Made by a program: the position numbers and the translations under genes
The notes under the pieces: generated by a model
Database searches by the model: none
Seen by the model: only the letters and a program-made list of their open reading frames with translations
What the model was told of the DNA's origin: nothing
Assembly (NCBI RefSeq): GCF_900091725.1
Contig: NZ_FMBW01000069.1
Coordinates: forward strand, 27,692 to 91,691
DNA: 64,000 nucleotides
Direction of reading: 5' to 3'
Source: Streptomyces sp. DvalAA-43
GTDB taxonomy: Bacteria > Actinomycetota > Actinomycetes > Streptomycetales > Streptomycetaceae
In this document: positions 1 to 9,493 of the stretch, piece after piece
Layout: each line of letters begins with the position of its first letter
Numbering within the stretch: position 1 is the stretch's first letter

Positions 1-526
1 CCTCCTCGATCTCGCTGGGGAACTGGAGGTAGAAGTTACGGAAGAGCAGAACGGCGAAGGGGTTGAACAGCCCGGGTGCGATGATTCCCCACAGAGTGTT
101 GACCCCGCCCATGGAGCCCACGACGACGAAGGTGGGAACGAACGTCACCGAGCCGGGGATCATCAGCGTGGCCACCACCAGGGCGAGCAGGACACCGCGC
201 CCGGGTATCGGGATCCGAGCGAGGGCGTATCCGGCGGCCGAGGCGAGGAGCGTCGACACCGGGGCGGTGATCGCGGCGACCAGCAGCGAGTTGCCGAGGG
301 CCTGGCCCATGTTCAGCGCCGGGTCGCTGAAGAGCGAGGTGAAGTTCTCCCAGTGCATCGTCGACGGCCACCAGGTCCAGTCCGGTGACGTCAGGCCCTG
401 CGTGTCCATCAGCGCGTTGCGCAGCATCAGGTAGAAAGGCGCCAGGAACAGCACTGTCAGCAGGCCTGCCATCAGGCCGCGCACGGACCGGCGTACCACC
501 GGCGGCAGTTGTCGTGTTGTTGCCAT
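1..526 (-). CDS. carbohydrate ABC transporter permease, MalG type (3' end outside window)
   Basis: Inner-membrane permease of a sugar importer, partner of the permease encoded at 532-1524 and the binding protein at 1521-2795. Reading leftward from ATG at 526, about 175 residues are visible. A first membrane helix lies near residues 17-36, followed by an extracytoplasmic loop rich in Trp and then further helices. The window ends at the start of the EAA loop (the residues FPSEIEE are seen), the contact for the ATPase subunit. The upstream permease stops only 5 bases away and its last codons contain the GAGGAG ribosome site, so translation is coupled. No ATPase gene is visible. Streptomyces importers of this class often use a shared MsiK-type ATPase encoded elsewhere. 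Confident on family; the substrate is inferred from neighbouring alpha-galactosidases. Confidence 0.9.
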   Translation of the reverse strand, partial: MATTRQLPPVVRRSVRGLMAGLLTVLFLAPFYLMLRNALMDTQGLTSPDWTWWPSTMHWENFTSLFSDPALNMGQALGNSLLVAAITAPVSTLLASAAGYALARIPIPGRGVLLALVVATLMIPGSVTFVPTFVVVGSMGGVNTLWGIIAPGLFNPFAVLLFRNFYLQFPSEIEE

Positions 527-531
527 GTTGC

Positions 532-1524
532 TCACTCCTCACCCTTGCCGAAGCCGGTGAGCCGGCCCTGGATCAGGGTCACACCGACGATGAGGGCGGT
601 GAGCACGAAGGCTCCGGCCGATCCGAGGCCGTAGTTCTGGGAGCCCATCGCGGTGTCGTAGAGGTAGCCCAGGGGGGTTCGTATCGGGGCCGCGGCCGAC
701 CCGGACAGCCCGCTGTTGAACAGGTTGTAGAACTCGTCGAACGCCTGGAAGGCGGCGATGAACTGCAGCATCAGGACGGCCACCGAGGTGTTGCGCAGCA
801 TCGGCAGGGTGATCCTGCGCAGCAGGCGCAGGCCGGTGGCACCGTCGAGGGCGGCGGCCTCGTACATCTCCTTGGGGATGCCCTGGAGCCCGGCGAGGAA
901 GAGCACCATGTAGAAGCCGACCTGGAGCCAGAGGCGGAGGGTGATGAGGACGACCCAGTACAGCGGCGGCGAGGTGGTCTGCAGCCACGGGACGGCATCC
1001 ATGCCGAACCATCCGCCGACCGTGTTGGCGATGCCGCTCGGGAGCCCGTTGAACAGGCTCATCTTCCACAGCAGGGAGGCCGCGACGTAGGAGACGGCGG
1101 CCGGGATCAGGAAGGCGGTGCGCAGCACGGCCCGGCCGCGACGGATCCGGTGCACCAGCAGCGCCAGCCCCAGCGATGCGGCGAACGTCACCGGCACGAT
1201 GAACACCGTGAACAGCAGGATCTGGCCGAGCGACTTGCGGAACACCGCATCGGAGAGCAGGGTCCGGTAGTTGTCCAGGCCGACCCAGTGCCCCAGGGCG
1301 ATGGTGCCGCGGGCCTCACTGAGGCTGAGCAGGAAGCTCCAGCCGATGGCGACGTACTTGAAGAGGCCCAGGCCGATCAGCAGGGGCCCGGCGAGCAGTG
1401 CGAACGCTCCCCAGGCACGCCGGTCCGGGCGGGTACGGCGGACGGGGGCGGTGCCCCGCGGCTCGGCCGCGGGGCACCCGACACGCTCGTGGTGAAGCGT
1501 GGGCGGAGGTGCGGACTTCATCAT
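532..1524 (-). CDS. carbohydrate ABC transporter permease, MalF/LacF type
   Basis: First permease subunit of the sugar ABC importer, 330 residues. A basic N-terminal tail of about 35 residues precedes the first helix (about 38-60). Further helices follow, and the EAA loop EMYEAAALDG, at about residues 222-231, is followed by LLRRITLPM, the classical binding-protein-dependent permease motif. The start codon overlaps the stop of the upstream binding-protein gene as ATGA (1524-1521), a sign of translational coupling. A second ATG directly follows, so the start could be 3 bases later. Family is clear; sugar specificity cannot be read from the sequence. Confidence 0.93.
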   Translation of the reverse strand: MMKSAPPPTLHHERVGCPAAEPRGTAPVRRTRPDRRAWGAFALLAGPLLIGLGLFKYVAIGWSFLLSLSEARGTIALGHWVGLDNYRTLLSDAVFRKSLGQILLFTVFIVPVTFAASLGLALLVHRIRRGRAVLRTAFLIPAAVSYVAASLLWKMSLFNGLPSGIANTVGGWFGMDAVPWLQTTSPPLYWVVLITLRLWLQVGFYMVLFLAGLQGIPKEMYEAAALDGATGLRLLRRITLPMLRNTSVAVLMLQFIAAFQAFDEFYNLFNSGLSGSAAAPIRTPLGYLYDTAMGSQNYGLGSAGAFVLTALIVGVTLIQGRLTGFGKGEE

Positions 1525-2795
1525 GCGCGCTGCTTGTCGATCTCGCCCTGGGCCTTCTTGGCCGCGTCGGCCAGGAGCCGCTCCGCATCGCCCTTCCCGC
1601 TGACGATCTTCGCCGCGGCCGCGGTGAAGAGGGAGCTCACAGCGGTGTTCCAGGTGCTGGGGTTGTTCCTGCCGTGCTTGGCGGCCAGCTCGACGGTCTC
1701 CTTGGCGGGTCCCTGGGTGAGCTTGTCGGCGGTGGCGGCGACGGACATGCGCGGCGGGATGTGGAGGCCGTAGCTCTGCGACCAGTCCGTCTGGAGGTCG
1801 GTCTGCTGGATCCAGAGCCACTGGACGAACTTCTTGGCCGCCTCCACGTTCTTGCCCTTGGCGTTCACGCAGGTGCTCCAGCCGCCGACGCGCACCACGG
1901 GCTTGCCGCCGGGCTTGAAGGCGGGCCATGGCAGGACGCCGAAGTCGTCGCCGAGCGCGGTCTTGATGGCGGGCATCGACCAGAGGCCGCCCCACTGCAT
2001 CGGGACGACGTTCTGGGTGAGGGCGGCGGGGTCCCACCAGTCGGTGGTGAAGCCGAGCAGCAGGGACCGGTCGTCGTGAAGGCGCTTGAGCCCGGCCACG
2101 GCCTCGGCGGCCTGGGGGGAGCCGAAGCCCGCCTTGCCGTCCTCGGTGACGAGGTCGCCGCCGTTGGAGAACACGGACAGGATGGCGCTGTCGCCCAGGC
2201 CGTCCTGGCCGACGAACAGGCCCTTGGTCTTCTTGGAGCTCAGGGCCTTGGCCGCGTCGGCGAGCGCGTCGAAGCTGTCGGGCGGGGTGATGCCGGCCTT
2301 GGACAGCACGCTCTTGCGGAAGTAGAGCATCATCACGTCGTCGAGCGTCTTGACGCCGTAGAGCTTGCCGTCGACGGTCACCATGTCGCGGGCGCCCGGG
2401 TTGAAGTCGGACTTGGCGCTGCCGTAGATGTCGTCCAGCTGGGCTATCCGGCCCTGCCGGGCGAGGCTCTCGCTGAAGTCACCTATCTCGAAGACGTCCG
2501 GGGCGGAGTCGGTGAGCAAGGTCGCGTTGAGCTTGCCGGAGTAGTCGCCGGGGGTCCAGGTGACCTTGACCGCGATGTCCGGGTTGGCCTTGGTGAACGC
2601 GGTGGCATAGCGGGTGAGAGCCTGCTGCGTGCCGGCCTCGCCGTAGGCGTGGGACCAGACGTTCAGGGTGGTCTTGGCCCCGGAGGGGCCACCGCCGGCC
2701 GGGTCGGTACTGCAGCCGACCGCCGCTCCGGCGACGAACAGGATGGACCCGCCGAGGAAGCCTCTGCGGCTAAGCTGGGAGCTCCGTGCGCTCAC
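1521..2795 (-). CDS. sugar ABC transporter substrate-binding lipoprotein
   Basis: Extracellular solute-binding protein (family 1) that captures the sugar and delivers it to the two permeases downstream, 424 residues. The N-terminus has twin arginines at residues 10-11 (SRRGFLGG), a hydrophobic stretch and a Cys at residue 28 (GAAVGC), which reads as a Tat-exported lipoprotein. The mature part shows family-1 features such as NVWSHAYGE near the start and GKLYGV and MQWGGLWSMP further on. The start is GTG at 2795, with AAGGA 8-9 bases upstream; no ATG is placed equally well. It heads the importer operon, 140 bases after the ROK regulator gene on the same strand, and could be read through or have its own promoter in that gap. 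Confidence 0.92.
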   Translation of the reverse strand: MSARSSQLSRRGFLGGSILFVAGAAVGCSTDPAGGGPSGAKTTLNVWSHAYGEAGTQQALTRYATAFTKANPDIAVKVTWTPGDYSGKLNATLLTDSAPDVFEIGDFSESLARQGRIAQLDDIYGSAKSDFNPGARDMVTVDGKLYGVKTLDDVMMLYFRKSVLSKAGITPPDSFDALADAAKALSSKKTKGLFVGQDGLGDSAILSVFSNGGDLVTEDGKAGFGSPQAAEAVAGLKRLHDDRSLLLGFTTDWWDPAALTQNVVPMQWGGLWSMPAIKTALGDDFGVLPWPAFKPGGKPVVRVGGWSTCVNAKGKNVEAAKKFVQWLWIQQTDLQTDWSQSYGLHIPPRMSVAATADKLTQGPAKETVELAAKHGRNNPSTWNTAVSSLFTAAAAKIVSGKGDAERLLADAAKKAQGEIDKQRA

Positions 2796-2935
2796 TTCGC
2801 GTCCTTCAGGTTGAGAGGGTTGGGTGTACGTGGTGTTGTCCGGCGCAGCCGGTGTCCGGCATTCACAGTTGGCAGACGGTGATGGACATCGGTTGCGCCG
2901 GAAGCTTGGGCCGGCGAACAGGTGGTGACACCCGT

Positions 2936-4093
2936 TCAGGGGAAGAGGGCCTGGATGCCGACGACGGCGGCGCCGCGGGCCCACTCCTCCCAGGGCAGCG
3001 GACGCAGGGTCAGCGGGCATTTCGCCGCTGCTTTGAAGCAGTGCGCTTCGTAGGCGTCCCTGATGTGCATTCCGAAAAGGTCGTAGGTGTCGAGCCCCTC
3101 GCCTGTGACGACGACCCGCTCGGGACCTACGAGGTTCACAAGGGTGGCAATGCCGACGCCGATGGCGTGGCCCGCCCTCGCGAAGACGCCCTGCGCGGCG
3201 GGATCTCCCCCACGGGCGAGCTGAACGGCCCCGTCGAAGTCCAGATCCGGGTCGTCGGTGGCGCGGCGGATGGCGGCGAGTACGGCGTCGCTGGAGGCGA
3301 TGGCCTCGACGCAGCCGGTCTGGCCGCAATGGCACCGTGGCCCGGCCGGGTCGATGCTGATGTGCCCCATCTCTCCGGCGACGCCGTACGCGCCGGCGAC
3401 CAGCTCACCGTTGATGACGATCCCTGAACCGATCCCCGCTCCGATGGTGACCAGTGCGAAGTACTCGGTGCCGATGCCCTCGCCGAACCAGTGCTCGGCG
3501 GCGGTGATGGCCTTGACGTCGTTCTCGACGGTGACGGTCAGGCCGGTCGCCGCGGCGAGGTTGTCGGCCAGCGGCACGTCGCGCCAGTTGGGGAGCGCGG
3601 AGTAGCGGACACGCCCGCAGGGGCGGTCCACATCGCCGGAGACCGCGATGCCCAGATGTCTGGTGCGGGCACGGTACTCGGGCTTCGCGTCGAGAAGTTC
3701 GGCGACGAGCTCGGCCAGCAGCCCACATACGGCGGCCGGGTCGCGGGCGCCCAACGGCCGACTGGCGGTGGTGCGCATCCGGGCCCGCAGGTCGCAGACC
3801 GCGCCGTAGAGGGTGTCGGCACTGATCTTCACACCGACGACGAACTCCCGGTCGGGAGTGACGGCCAGCGGGTTCACGGGGCGTCCGGCCCCTGGAGCGG
3901 TGCGCTCCGGGGGGAGTTCGTGCAGGTATCCGTCGTCGATGAGAGGTCGCGCAGCCTTGGTCACAGCGGTCGAGGACAGGCCCGTCCGGCGGGCCAGCTC
4001 CACCCGGCTGAGCGGGCTCTCGGCCAACAGCAGGGCCAGGATGGCGGTTTCGGCCGGTGCGGTGACCAGTGGTCGCGAATGGTTTGGAAACAC
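2936..4093 (-). CDS. ROK-family transcriptional regulator
   Basis: Sugar-responsive repressor of the NagC/XylR (ROK) type, 385 residues. An N-terminal winged helix-turn-helix occupies about residues 15-75 (VELARRTGLSSTAVTKA is the recognition region). The kinase-like ROK fold follows, with the DNVAA-like DNLAAATG and GTEYFALVTIGAGIGSG phosphate-binding region. The zinc motif CHCGQTGCVEA, characteristic of the family, lies around residues 250-260. It lies between the importer genes downstream and the divergent alpha-galactosidase gene, and so probably controls both through the AT-rich intergenic region. The inducer is not evident, but a galactoside or galactose is the obvious guess from context. 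Confidence 0.93.
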   Translation of the reverse strand: MFPNHSRPLVTAPAETAILALLLAESPLSRVELARRTGLSSTAVTKAARPLIDDGYLHELPPERTAPGAGRPVNPLAVTPDREFVVGVKISADTLYGAVCDLRARMRTTASRPLGARDPAAVCGLLAELVAELLDAKPEYRARTRHLGIAVSGDVDRPCGRVRYSALPNWRDVPLADNLAAATGLTVTVENDVKAITAAEHWFGEGIGTEYFALVTIGAGIGSGIVINGELVAGAYGVAGEMGHISIDPAGPRCHCGQTGCVEAIASSDAVLAAIRRATDDPDLDFDGAVQLARGGDPAAQGVFARAGHAIGVGIATLVNLVGPERVVVTGEGLDTYDLFGMHIRDAYEAHCFKAAAKCPLTLRPLPWEEWARGAAVVGIQALFP

Positions 4094-4103
4094 GGCGGCA
4101 ACC

Positions 4104-4146
4104 TACGATAAATAAATAACTTCGTCCAGTATTGATTTTCTCGTTC
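4104..4146. promoter_or_regulatory. AT-rich divergent promoter/operator region
   Basis: Between the ROK gene start and the alpha-galactosidase lies the only strongly AT-rich stretch nearby, including GATAAATAAATAAC and, about 10 bases on, TATTGATTTTC. ROK operators are typically AT-rich with AATAAA/TTTATT-like arms, so this is the likely binding site and the source of both promoters. No perfect dyad is present. Confidence 0.4.
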
Positions 4147-4250
4147 GAGCGGCCCTACGCTCTGGCCCAACTCAGGCCACTTCAAACGCTGTTCGGCGTT
4201 TCCATTTGCCCGGATCCTCACCCGACGCTCGACACCCCTCGGGACCTCCT

Positions 4251-6368
4251 GTGCCTCCCACGCCCTCATCCGTTTCCTTCGACCCCACCCGCGGGCTGAT
4301 GGTCCTGCGGACTCCGAACAGCGTCTACGCCGTGCGCATCGGCGCCGACGGCAGCCCTCGGCATCTGCACTGGGGGGAAATACTCGACACCGACGCTCTC
4401 TGCGGACTGCCCGTGGCCACCTCACCCGCCACGAGCAGCTTCGAGTCGGATCCCGCCCCGGACGAATTGGCCCCGCAGACCGGTGCGCGGTTCGGGCCGG
4501 CCGGCCTCCAGGTTCGGTTCGCCGACGGCACCCGCGGCGCCCAGTGGTCCTTCACCGGCCACACGGTCCGGGACGGAGAAATCCGTCTTCAACTGACCGA
4601 CCGCCGCTACCCGTTGGCCGCCGAACTGTGCTATCGCGTCCGTCCCGGCAGCGACGTCATCGAGCGCTGGGCGGAGCTCACCCACACCGGAGCCGGCGAT
4701 TCGGGCCCCATCACCGTCGACCGGCTGGACTCGGCCTCCTGGACGCTGCCCGCACTGCCCGACTACCGGCTCAGCCACCTCGTGGGCGGCTGGAACAGTG
4801 AATTCCAGCTGCAGCGCGACCGGCTCCCGGTCGCCGAGACCGTGCTCACCAGCCGCCGCGGCGTCACCAGCCACCATGCCAACCCCTGGCTCGCCCTCGA
4901 CGACGGCACTGCCGACGAGGAACACGGCGAGATCTGGAGCAGCGCCCTTGCCTGGAGCGGCAGCTGGCGCATCACCGTGCACCGCGACCCGGTCGGCCGA
5001 ACCAGCTGGACCGGCGGCTTCGGCCACGAAGGACTCAGCTGGACCATCCAGCCCGGCCAGAGCCTGCACACGCCCGTCTTCGCCGGCCTCTACACCCGCG
5101 GCGGCTTCGGCGCCGCCAGCCGCGCCTGGCACACCCACATCCGCACCGGCGTCCTGCCCTCCCCCGGCCAGGACCGGCCCGTCGCCTACAACTCGTGGGA
5201 AGCCACCGGCTTCGACGTCGACCAGACCGGTCAGCTACGCCTGGCCCGGGTGGCCGCACGTCTGGGCGCCGAACTCTTCGTACTGGACGACGGATGGTTC
5301 GGCGGCCGCACCTGCGACCGGGCGGGTCTCGGGGACTGGACACCCCGGCCCGAGGCGTTCCCCGACGGGCTGCGCCCACTGGCCGACGAGGTGCACCGCC
5401 TCGGGATGGCCTTCGGGCTCTGGGTGGAGCCGGAAATGGTCAACCGGGACAGCGACCTCTACCGCGCCCATCCCGACTGGGTCATCCACACAGCGACCCG
5501 GGACGCGACCGAGCTGCGCAATCAGCTCATGCTGAACTTCGCCCGCCCCGAAGTCGAGGCCTGGGCCCACCGGACCCTGGACCAGCTGGTGCGCGACCAT
5601 GGCATCGACTGGCTCAAGTGGGATGCCAACCGAGTCGTCACCGAGGCCGGTTGGGCCGGCCATCCGGACCCCGACCGGTTGTGGATCGACCACACCCGCG
5701 CCGTCTACCGGATCATGGACCGCCTCCGCACCGACCACCCCGGCCTTCGCATCGAGGCCTGCGCGGGCGGCGGCGGACGGGCCGACCTCGGCATCCTCGC
5801 CCGCACCGACCAGGCCTGGACTTCCGACAACACCGATCCCGTCGACCGGATCAGCATCCAGCACGGCTTCAGCCAGCTCTTCCCCGCCCAGGCCATGGCC
5901 GCCTGGGTGACCGACAACCCCAACGTCACCACCGGCCGCACCACCCCCCTCCGGTTCCGCTTCCATGTCGCCATGGCCGGAGCGCTCGGGCTCGGCGGAG
6001 ACCTCACCGCCTGGTCCGAGGAAGAGCTCGACGAGGCCACCGCGCTCGTCATCCGCTACAAGCAGATCCGCCCCCTGGTCCAGCACGGCCGTCAGTACCG
6101 CCTCCACGGCCCCGACGGAGTGACAGCCGTGCACTACGCGTCCCAGGACGCCACCGAACACGCCGTCCTCGCCTGGCGCCCCGCGACCCGCTTCGGCCAC
6201 CCGGCCCCCCGGCTCGCCCTGCCTGCCCTGGACCCCGCGGCCCGCTACCTCGACATCGACGAGGGCAACACCCACAGCGGCGCCGTCCTGACCCGCCGGG
6301 GCATGGACCTGCGGCTGCCCGCCGGCGACTACGCCAGCCGCCTGATCCGGCTGCGCCGCACCGTCTGA
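4251..6368 (+). CDS. alpha-galactosidase, glycoside hydrolase family 36
   Basis: Cytoplasmic GH36 enzyme, 705 residues, cleaving terminal alpha-galactose from oligosaccharides such as melibiose or raffinose. An N-terminal beta-sandwich precedes the (beta/alpha)8 barrel, which starts near residue 312 (YNSWEATGFDVD). The predicted nucleophile is Asp458 in LKWDANR, and the acid/base is Asp526 in SDNTDP. CAGGGGRADLG near residue 504 is another family signature. The 68-residue spacing between the two carboxylates matches known family members. There is no signal peptide, so the substrate is presumably imported by the ABC system. The start is uncertain: GTG 4251 is used here, but an in-frame TTG at 4206 and a later ATG exist and none has a strong ribosome site. 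Confidence 0.93.
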   Translation: MPPTPSSVSFDPTRGLMVLRTPNSVYAVRIGADGSPRHLHWGEILDTDALCGLPVATSPATSSFESDPAPDELAPQTGARFGPAGLQVRFADGTRGAQWSFTGHTVRDGEIRLQLTDRRYPLAAELCYRVRPGSDVIERWAELTHTGAGDSGPITVDRLDSASWTLPALPDYRLSHLVGGWNSEFQLQRDRLPVAETVLTSRRGVTSHHANPWLALDDGTADEEHGEIWSSALAWSGSWRITVHRDPVGRTSWTGGFGHEGLSWTIQPGQSLHTPVFAGLYTRGGFGAASRAWHTHIRTGVLPSPGQDRPVAYNSWEATGFDVDQTGQLRLARVAARLGAELFVLDDGWFGGRTCDRAGLGDWTPRPEAFPDGLRPLADEVHRLGMAFGLWVEPEMVNRDSDLYRAHPDWVIHTATRDATELRNQLMLNFARPEVEAWAHRTLDQLVRDHGIDWLKWDANRVVTEAGWAGHPDPDRLWIDHTRAVYRIMDRLRTDHPGLRIEACAGGGGRADLGILARTDQAWTSDNTDPVDRISIQHGFSQLFPAQAMAAWVTDNPNVTTGRTTPLRFRFHVAMAGALGLGGDLTAWSEEELDEATALVIRYKQIRPLVQHGRQYRLHGPDGVTAVHYASQDATEHAVLAWRPATRFGHPAPRLALPALDPAARYLDIDEGNTHSGAVLTRRGMDLRLPAGDYASRLIRLRRTV

Positions 6369-6425
6369 CCCCGCTCCCTTCTCCGCCGCCCCTTTCTCCA
6401 CCCGACCCACGAAAGAACCGAGAAC

Positions 6426-7286
6426 ATGCCCACACCCCGCGTCCTGGTCGTCGGAATCGACGGCGTCCGCCTCGATCTGCTGCCGATGCTGGAAACGCCC
6501 CACCTCGACGAAGTCGCGCACGGCGGCTTCCTCGCGCCCGTCCACATCGACGACGACACACCGACCATGTCGGGCCCTTGCTGGACCACGATCGTCACCG
6601 GTGTCGGCGTGGCCAAGCACGGAGTCTGGGGCAACAACTTCGCCGGAAACCGGCTCGGAGTGTTCCCCGACTTCACCACGCGGCTGGCCGCCGAACGGGG
6701 GCTGCGCACCTTCGCGGCCGGCGGTTGGGAACCCCTGTTCCTGGCCCGGCAGGGCGGCCCGGTCTTCTCCGCCCCGAGCAGACTCGCCTACATCGCTCCG
6801 CGCGAGGACACACCGCAGGGCTGGGAGGAATGCGACCAGAGTGTGACCGACGAAGCGACGAGAGTTCTCAGCTCCGGCGAAGACCTCGACGCCTCCTTCG
6901 TCTACCTCGGCGCTGTCGACGAGACCGCCCACTTCCTCGCCTGCGGAGCCGAGTACCGAAGCGCGATCGAAACCGCCGACCGGCAACTCGGACAGCTTCT
7001 CACCGCCGTACGTGAACGTCCCGACGCCGGGTCCGAGGAGTGGACCGTCATCGTGGTGACCGACCACGGCCACCGCGACGAAGGCGGCCACGGCGGTCGC
7101 AGCACATTGGAGCGCACCGCCTGGATCGCTGCGACCGGCCCCGGCATCGCCTCCACCACCCCACCGGACTGCCTCCGCCACGCAGATGTCGCCGCCCACG
7201 TCTACGCCGCCCTGGGCATCACACCCGACCTGCACTGGACACTCGACGGACGGCCCTTCCACTCCCCCACGCCGCGGACTGCCTGA
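6426..7286 (+). CDS. alkaline-phosphatase-superfamily hydrolase (type I phosphodiesterase/pyrophosphatase-like)
   Basis: Metal-dependent hydrolase of the nucleotide pyrophosphatase/phosphodiesterase branch of the alkaline phosphatase superfamily, 286 residues and without a signal peptide. Metal-ligand motifs are visible: Asp12 in GIDG, the nucleophile segment TPTMSG with Ser49 at the usual Thr/Ser position, DETAH, and TDHGH towards the C-terminus. The size fits a minimal catalytic domain without the large insertions of animal NPPs. It sits 57 bases after the GH36 gene and 90 before a second GH36-like gene on the same strand, so it belongs to the sugar operon. It may remove a phospho-substituent from the imported glycoside, or act as a housekeeping phosphodiesterase. 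The substrate is not predictable from sequence. Confidence 0.82.
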   Translation: MPTPRVLVVGIDGVRLDLLPMLETPHLDEVAHGGFLAPVHIDDDTPTMSGPCWTTIVTGVGVAKHGVWGNNFAGNRLGVFPDFTTRLAAERGLRTFAAGGWEPLFLARQGGPVFSAPSRLAYIAPREDTPQGWEECDQSVTDEATRVLSSGEDLDASFVYLGAVDETAHFLACGAEYRSAIETADRQLGQLLTAVRERPDAGSEEWTVIVVTDHGHRDEGGHGGRSTLERTAWIAATGPGIASTTPPDCLRHADVAAHVYAALGITPDLHWTLDGRPFHSPTPRTA

Positions 7287-7376
7287 CGTCGGCAGAAAAC
7301 CTCCGGCCGGCGACCCCAAGGCACGGCAGCCAACCACATGGACGCCCCACTCGCGTCCCGCAGAGAGGTCCCCTCC

Positions 7377-9221
7377 GTGGATACGACGTCCTTCGACTCC
7401 ATCGACTCGGCCGCCTTCGACCCCGGCCAGTGGGAAGACGGCGCGCACACCCTCGATGTGGGCGACACGCGAATCGGCCTGCGTACCCTCGCCGACAGCG
7501 CCACCCTGACCCTGTCGCACGACGCCGCTGCCGGGACCGAGGCTCTTGTCACGGCAACGGCGGACGGCACCGTGACCCTGCGCCTGGACGTCCCACTGGG
7601 CGACGCCGTGGGCTTCTGGCACCCCGACGCCGGCTGGGAGCGCACCCTGTGCGCAGACTGGTCGGCATGGCGTGGCCTGTCACTCGTACGATCGGCACCC
7701 GTCGGCTGCCTCTACGACACCGCCGGTCGCAGTCTGCTCGCTCTCGCCACCGACCGCACCGTGCAGGAGACCCGGATCCGCTTCGGTGTCTCCGAGGAGC
7801 GCAAGCGCTTCGGCGTGTGGCTGCGTCTCTCCCTCGCCGCCGGGCAGACCTGCCGAGTCCGCGTCCCCGCACCGGGCACCACCATGGCTGCCGCCCTCCG
7901 CCGGCTCCGTCAGTGGCTCGCCGGCCTGCCCGACGGAGAGCCGCTGCCCGTTCCGGAGTTCGCCCGGACGCCCGTCTACTCGACCTGGTACGCCTTCACC
8001 CAGGACGTGACCGCGGCCGAGGTCGAGGAGGAGGCCGCCCTCGCCGCCACCCTCGGCTGCGGCCAGCTGTTCCTGGACGACGGGTGGCAACTGCACGGCG
8101 ACGGCCGCGGCTACGCGGGCTGCGGCGACTGGCAGCCGGACCCGGTCAAGTTCCCCGACTTCCGCGCCCACATCAGTACCGTTCGCCGTGCCGGACTGCA
8201 CTGCACCGCCTGGATCGCTCCGCTCCTCCTGGGAGAACACTCCTCCGCCTACCAAGCCTGGGCACCGTACGCGCCACACCGCGTCCCCCACCTCGACTGC
8301 CACATCCTCGACCCCCGCCACACCGAAGTGCGCGCGCACATCGCGGAGACCTGCCGCACCCTGGTCGACACCTACCGACTCGACGGCCTGAAGATCGACT
8401 TCCTCGACGAGGCCATGGCCTACGCAGCAGTACCCGCACCCGACCAACCTGCCCCCGGTTACATTCCGGACATCGGCGAGGCGATGGCCGCGCTGCTCGC
8501 CGATATCCGCGACGCCCTGCGGGCCCTGCGCGGCGACCAGTTCGTCGCCGAGCTGCGCCAGCCCTACACCGGGCCGGCCATGACCGCACTCGGCAACGCG
8601 CTGCGCGCCGGAGACTGCCCGGCCGATCCCGTCGCCAACCGCGTCCGGACGCTGGACATCGCGCTGCTCGCACCCGGCGGAGCAGTCCACTCCGACATGT
8701 TGATGTGGGATCCGCAGGCAACACCGGAAAGCCTGGCCCGCCACTTCCACGGAGCCCTGCACTCCGTACCGCAGATCTCCGTCCGCCTCACCCGACTCTC
8801 CCCGAACCACCGCGAGACCCTCGCGTTCTGGCTCGCCACCTGGCGTCGGCTGGCTCCCGTCCTCACCTCCGGCCACTACGAACCCGGCCGCCCGGACGAA
8901 CTCTTCCCCCAGGTCACCGCCATCCACGGAAACCAACGGGTCATCACCAACTACACCGACAAAGTCGTACCCCTCCCCACCGAGAACTGGCGCTCCCACT
9001 TCCTCGTCAACGCCTCCACCGCTTCACGCATGGTCTTCGACGTTTCCGGACCACCCCGCCAGGTCTGCGCACAGACCTATGACGCCCAAGGCCGATTGCA
9101 CCAGACCACGGCTCTCTCCCTCACACCAGGCATCCGCACGATCGAGGTTCCGCCCTCCGGACTGTGCGTCCTCGACCTGACCTCCGGCCTCCCCGCAGCA
9201 AGGAGAGGAACACATGGATGA
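7377..9221 (+). CDS. GH36-type alpha-galactosidase-like protein
   Basis: Second alpha-galactosidase-like enzyme of the operon, 614 residues, clearly divergent from the first. A beta-rich N-terminal part is followed by a barrel beginning near residue 205 (TPVYSTWYAFTQDV). The signature FLDDGWQ lies near residue 232 and the probable nucleophile Asp341 in GLKIDFLDEA. HSDMLMWDP, about 100 residues later, may carry the acid/base (Asp440). GTG 7377 has GAGAGG 8 bases upstream and is preferred over an in-frame ATG at 7338 with no ribosome site. No export signal is seen. It may cut a different alpha-galactoside or another alpha-linked sugar; family assignment is firmer than specificity. Confidence 0.82.
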   Translation: MDTTSFDSIDSAAFDPGQWEDGAHTLDVGDTRIGLRTLADSATLTLSHDAAAGTEALVTATADGTVTLRLDVPLGDAVGFWHPDAGWERTLCADWSAWRGLSLVRSAPVGCLYDTAGRSLLALATDRTVQETRIRFGVSEERKRFGVWLRLSLAAGQTCRVRVPAPGTTMAAALRRLRQWLAGLPDGEPLPVPEFARTPVYSTWYAFTQDVTAAEVEEEAALAATLGCGQLFLDDGWQLHGDGRGYAGCGDWQPDPVKFPDFRAHISTVRRAGLHCTAWIAPLLLGEHSSAYQAWAPYAPHRVPHLDCHILDPRHTEVRAHIAETCRTLVDTYRLDGLKIDFLDEAMAYAAVPAPDQPAPGYIPDIGEAMAALLADIRDALRALRGDQFVAELRQPYTGPAMTALGNALRAGDCPADPVANRVRTLDIALLAPGGAVHSDMLMWDPQATPESLARHFHGALHSVPQISVRLTRLSPNHRETLAFWLATWRRLAPVLTSGHYEPGRPDELFPQVTAIHGNQRVITNYTDKVVPLPTENWRSHFLVNASTASRMVFDVSGPPRQVCAQTYDAQGRLHQTTALSLTPGIRTIEVPPSGLCVLDLTSGLPAARRGTHG

Positions 9222-9493
9222 GGCCGCGCCGCCTGCCCGGGCGAGTACTGCTCCAGCGGTGGGCACCCGCGCATCCGGACCGGCGCTGCCGTCGTAGCCA
9301 CGACACGGTGGCCGGCCACCGGCATCGGCCTCGGCGCGGGCACGGTCCAGCGGAAGGCCGGCGCCGAGGCCGATCCGGATGCACGGCAAGAGGCTCACGT
9401 CCACGGCCTCCTGGCCGGGCGGGGCCAGGCGATCGGCTCGTACACCGCGCGCCGGTGCCCGCTGACCGTCCGCGAGGTCCAGCGGCGACGGCG

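Noticed and set aside
5235..7622. A leftward open frame of about 800 codons opposite the GH36 and phosphodiesterase genes
   Set aside because: It is antisense to two well-supported enzymes with catalytic motifs; GC-rich codon use on one strand keeps the opposite frame open.
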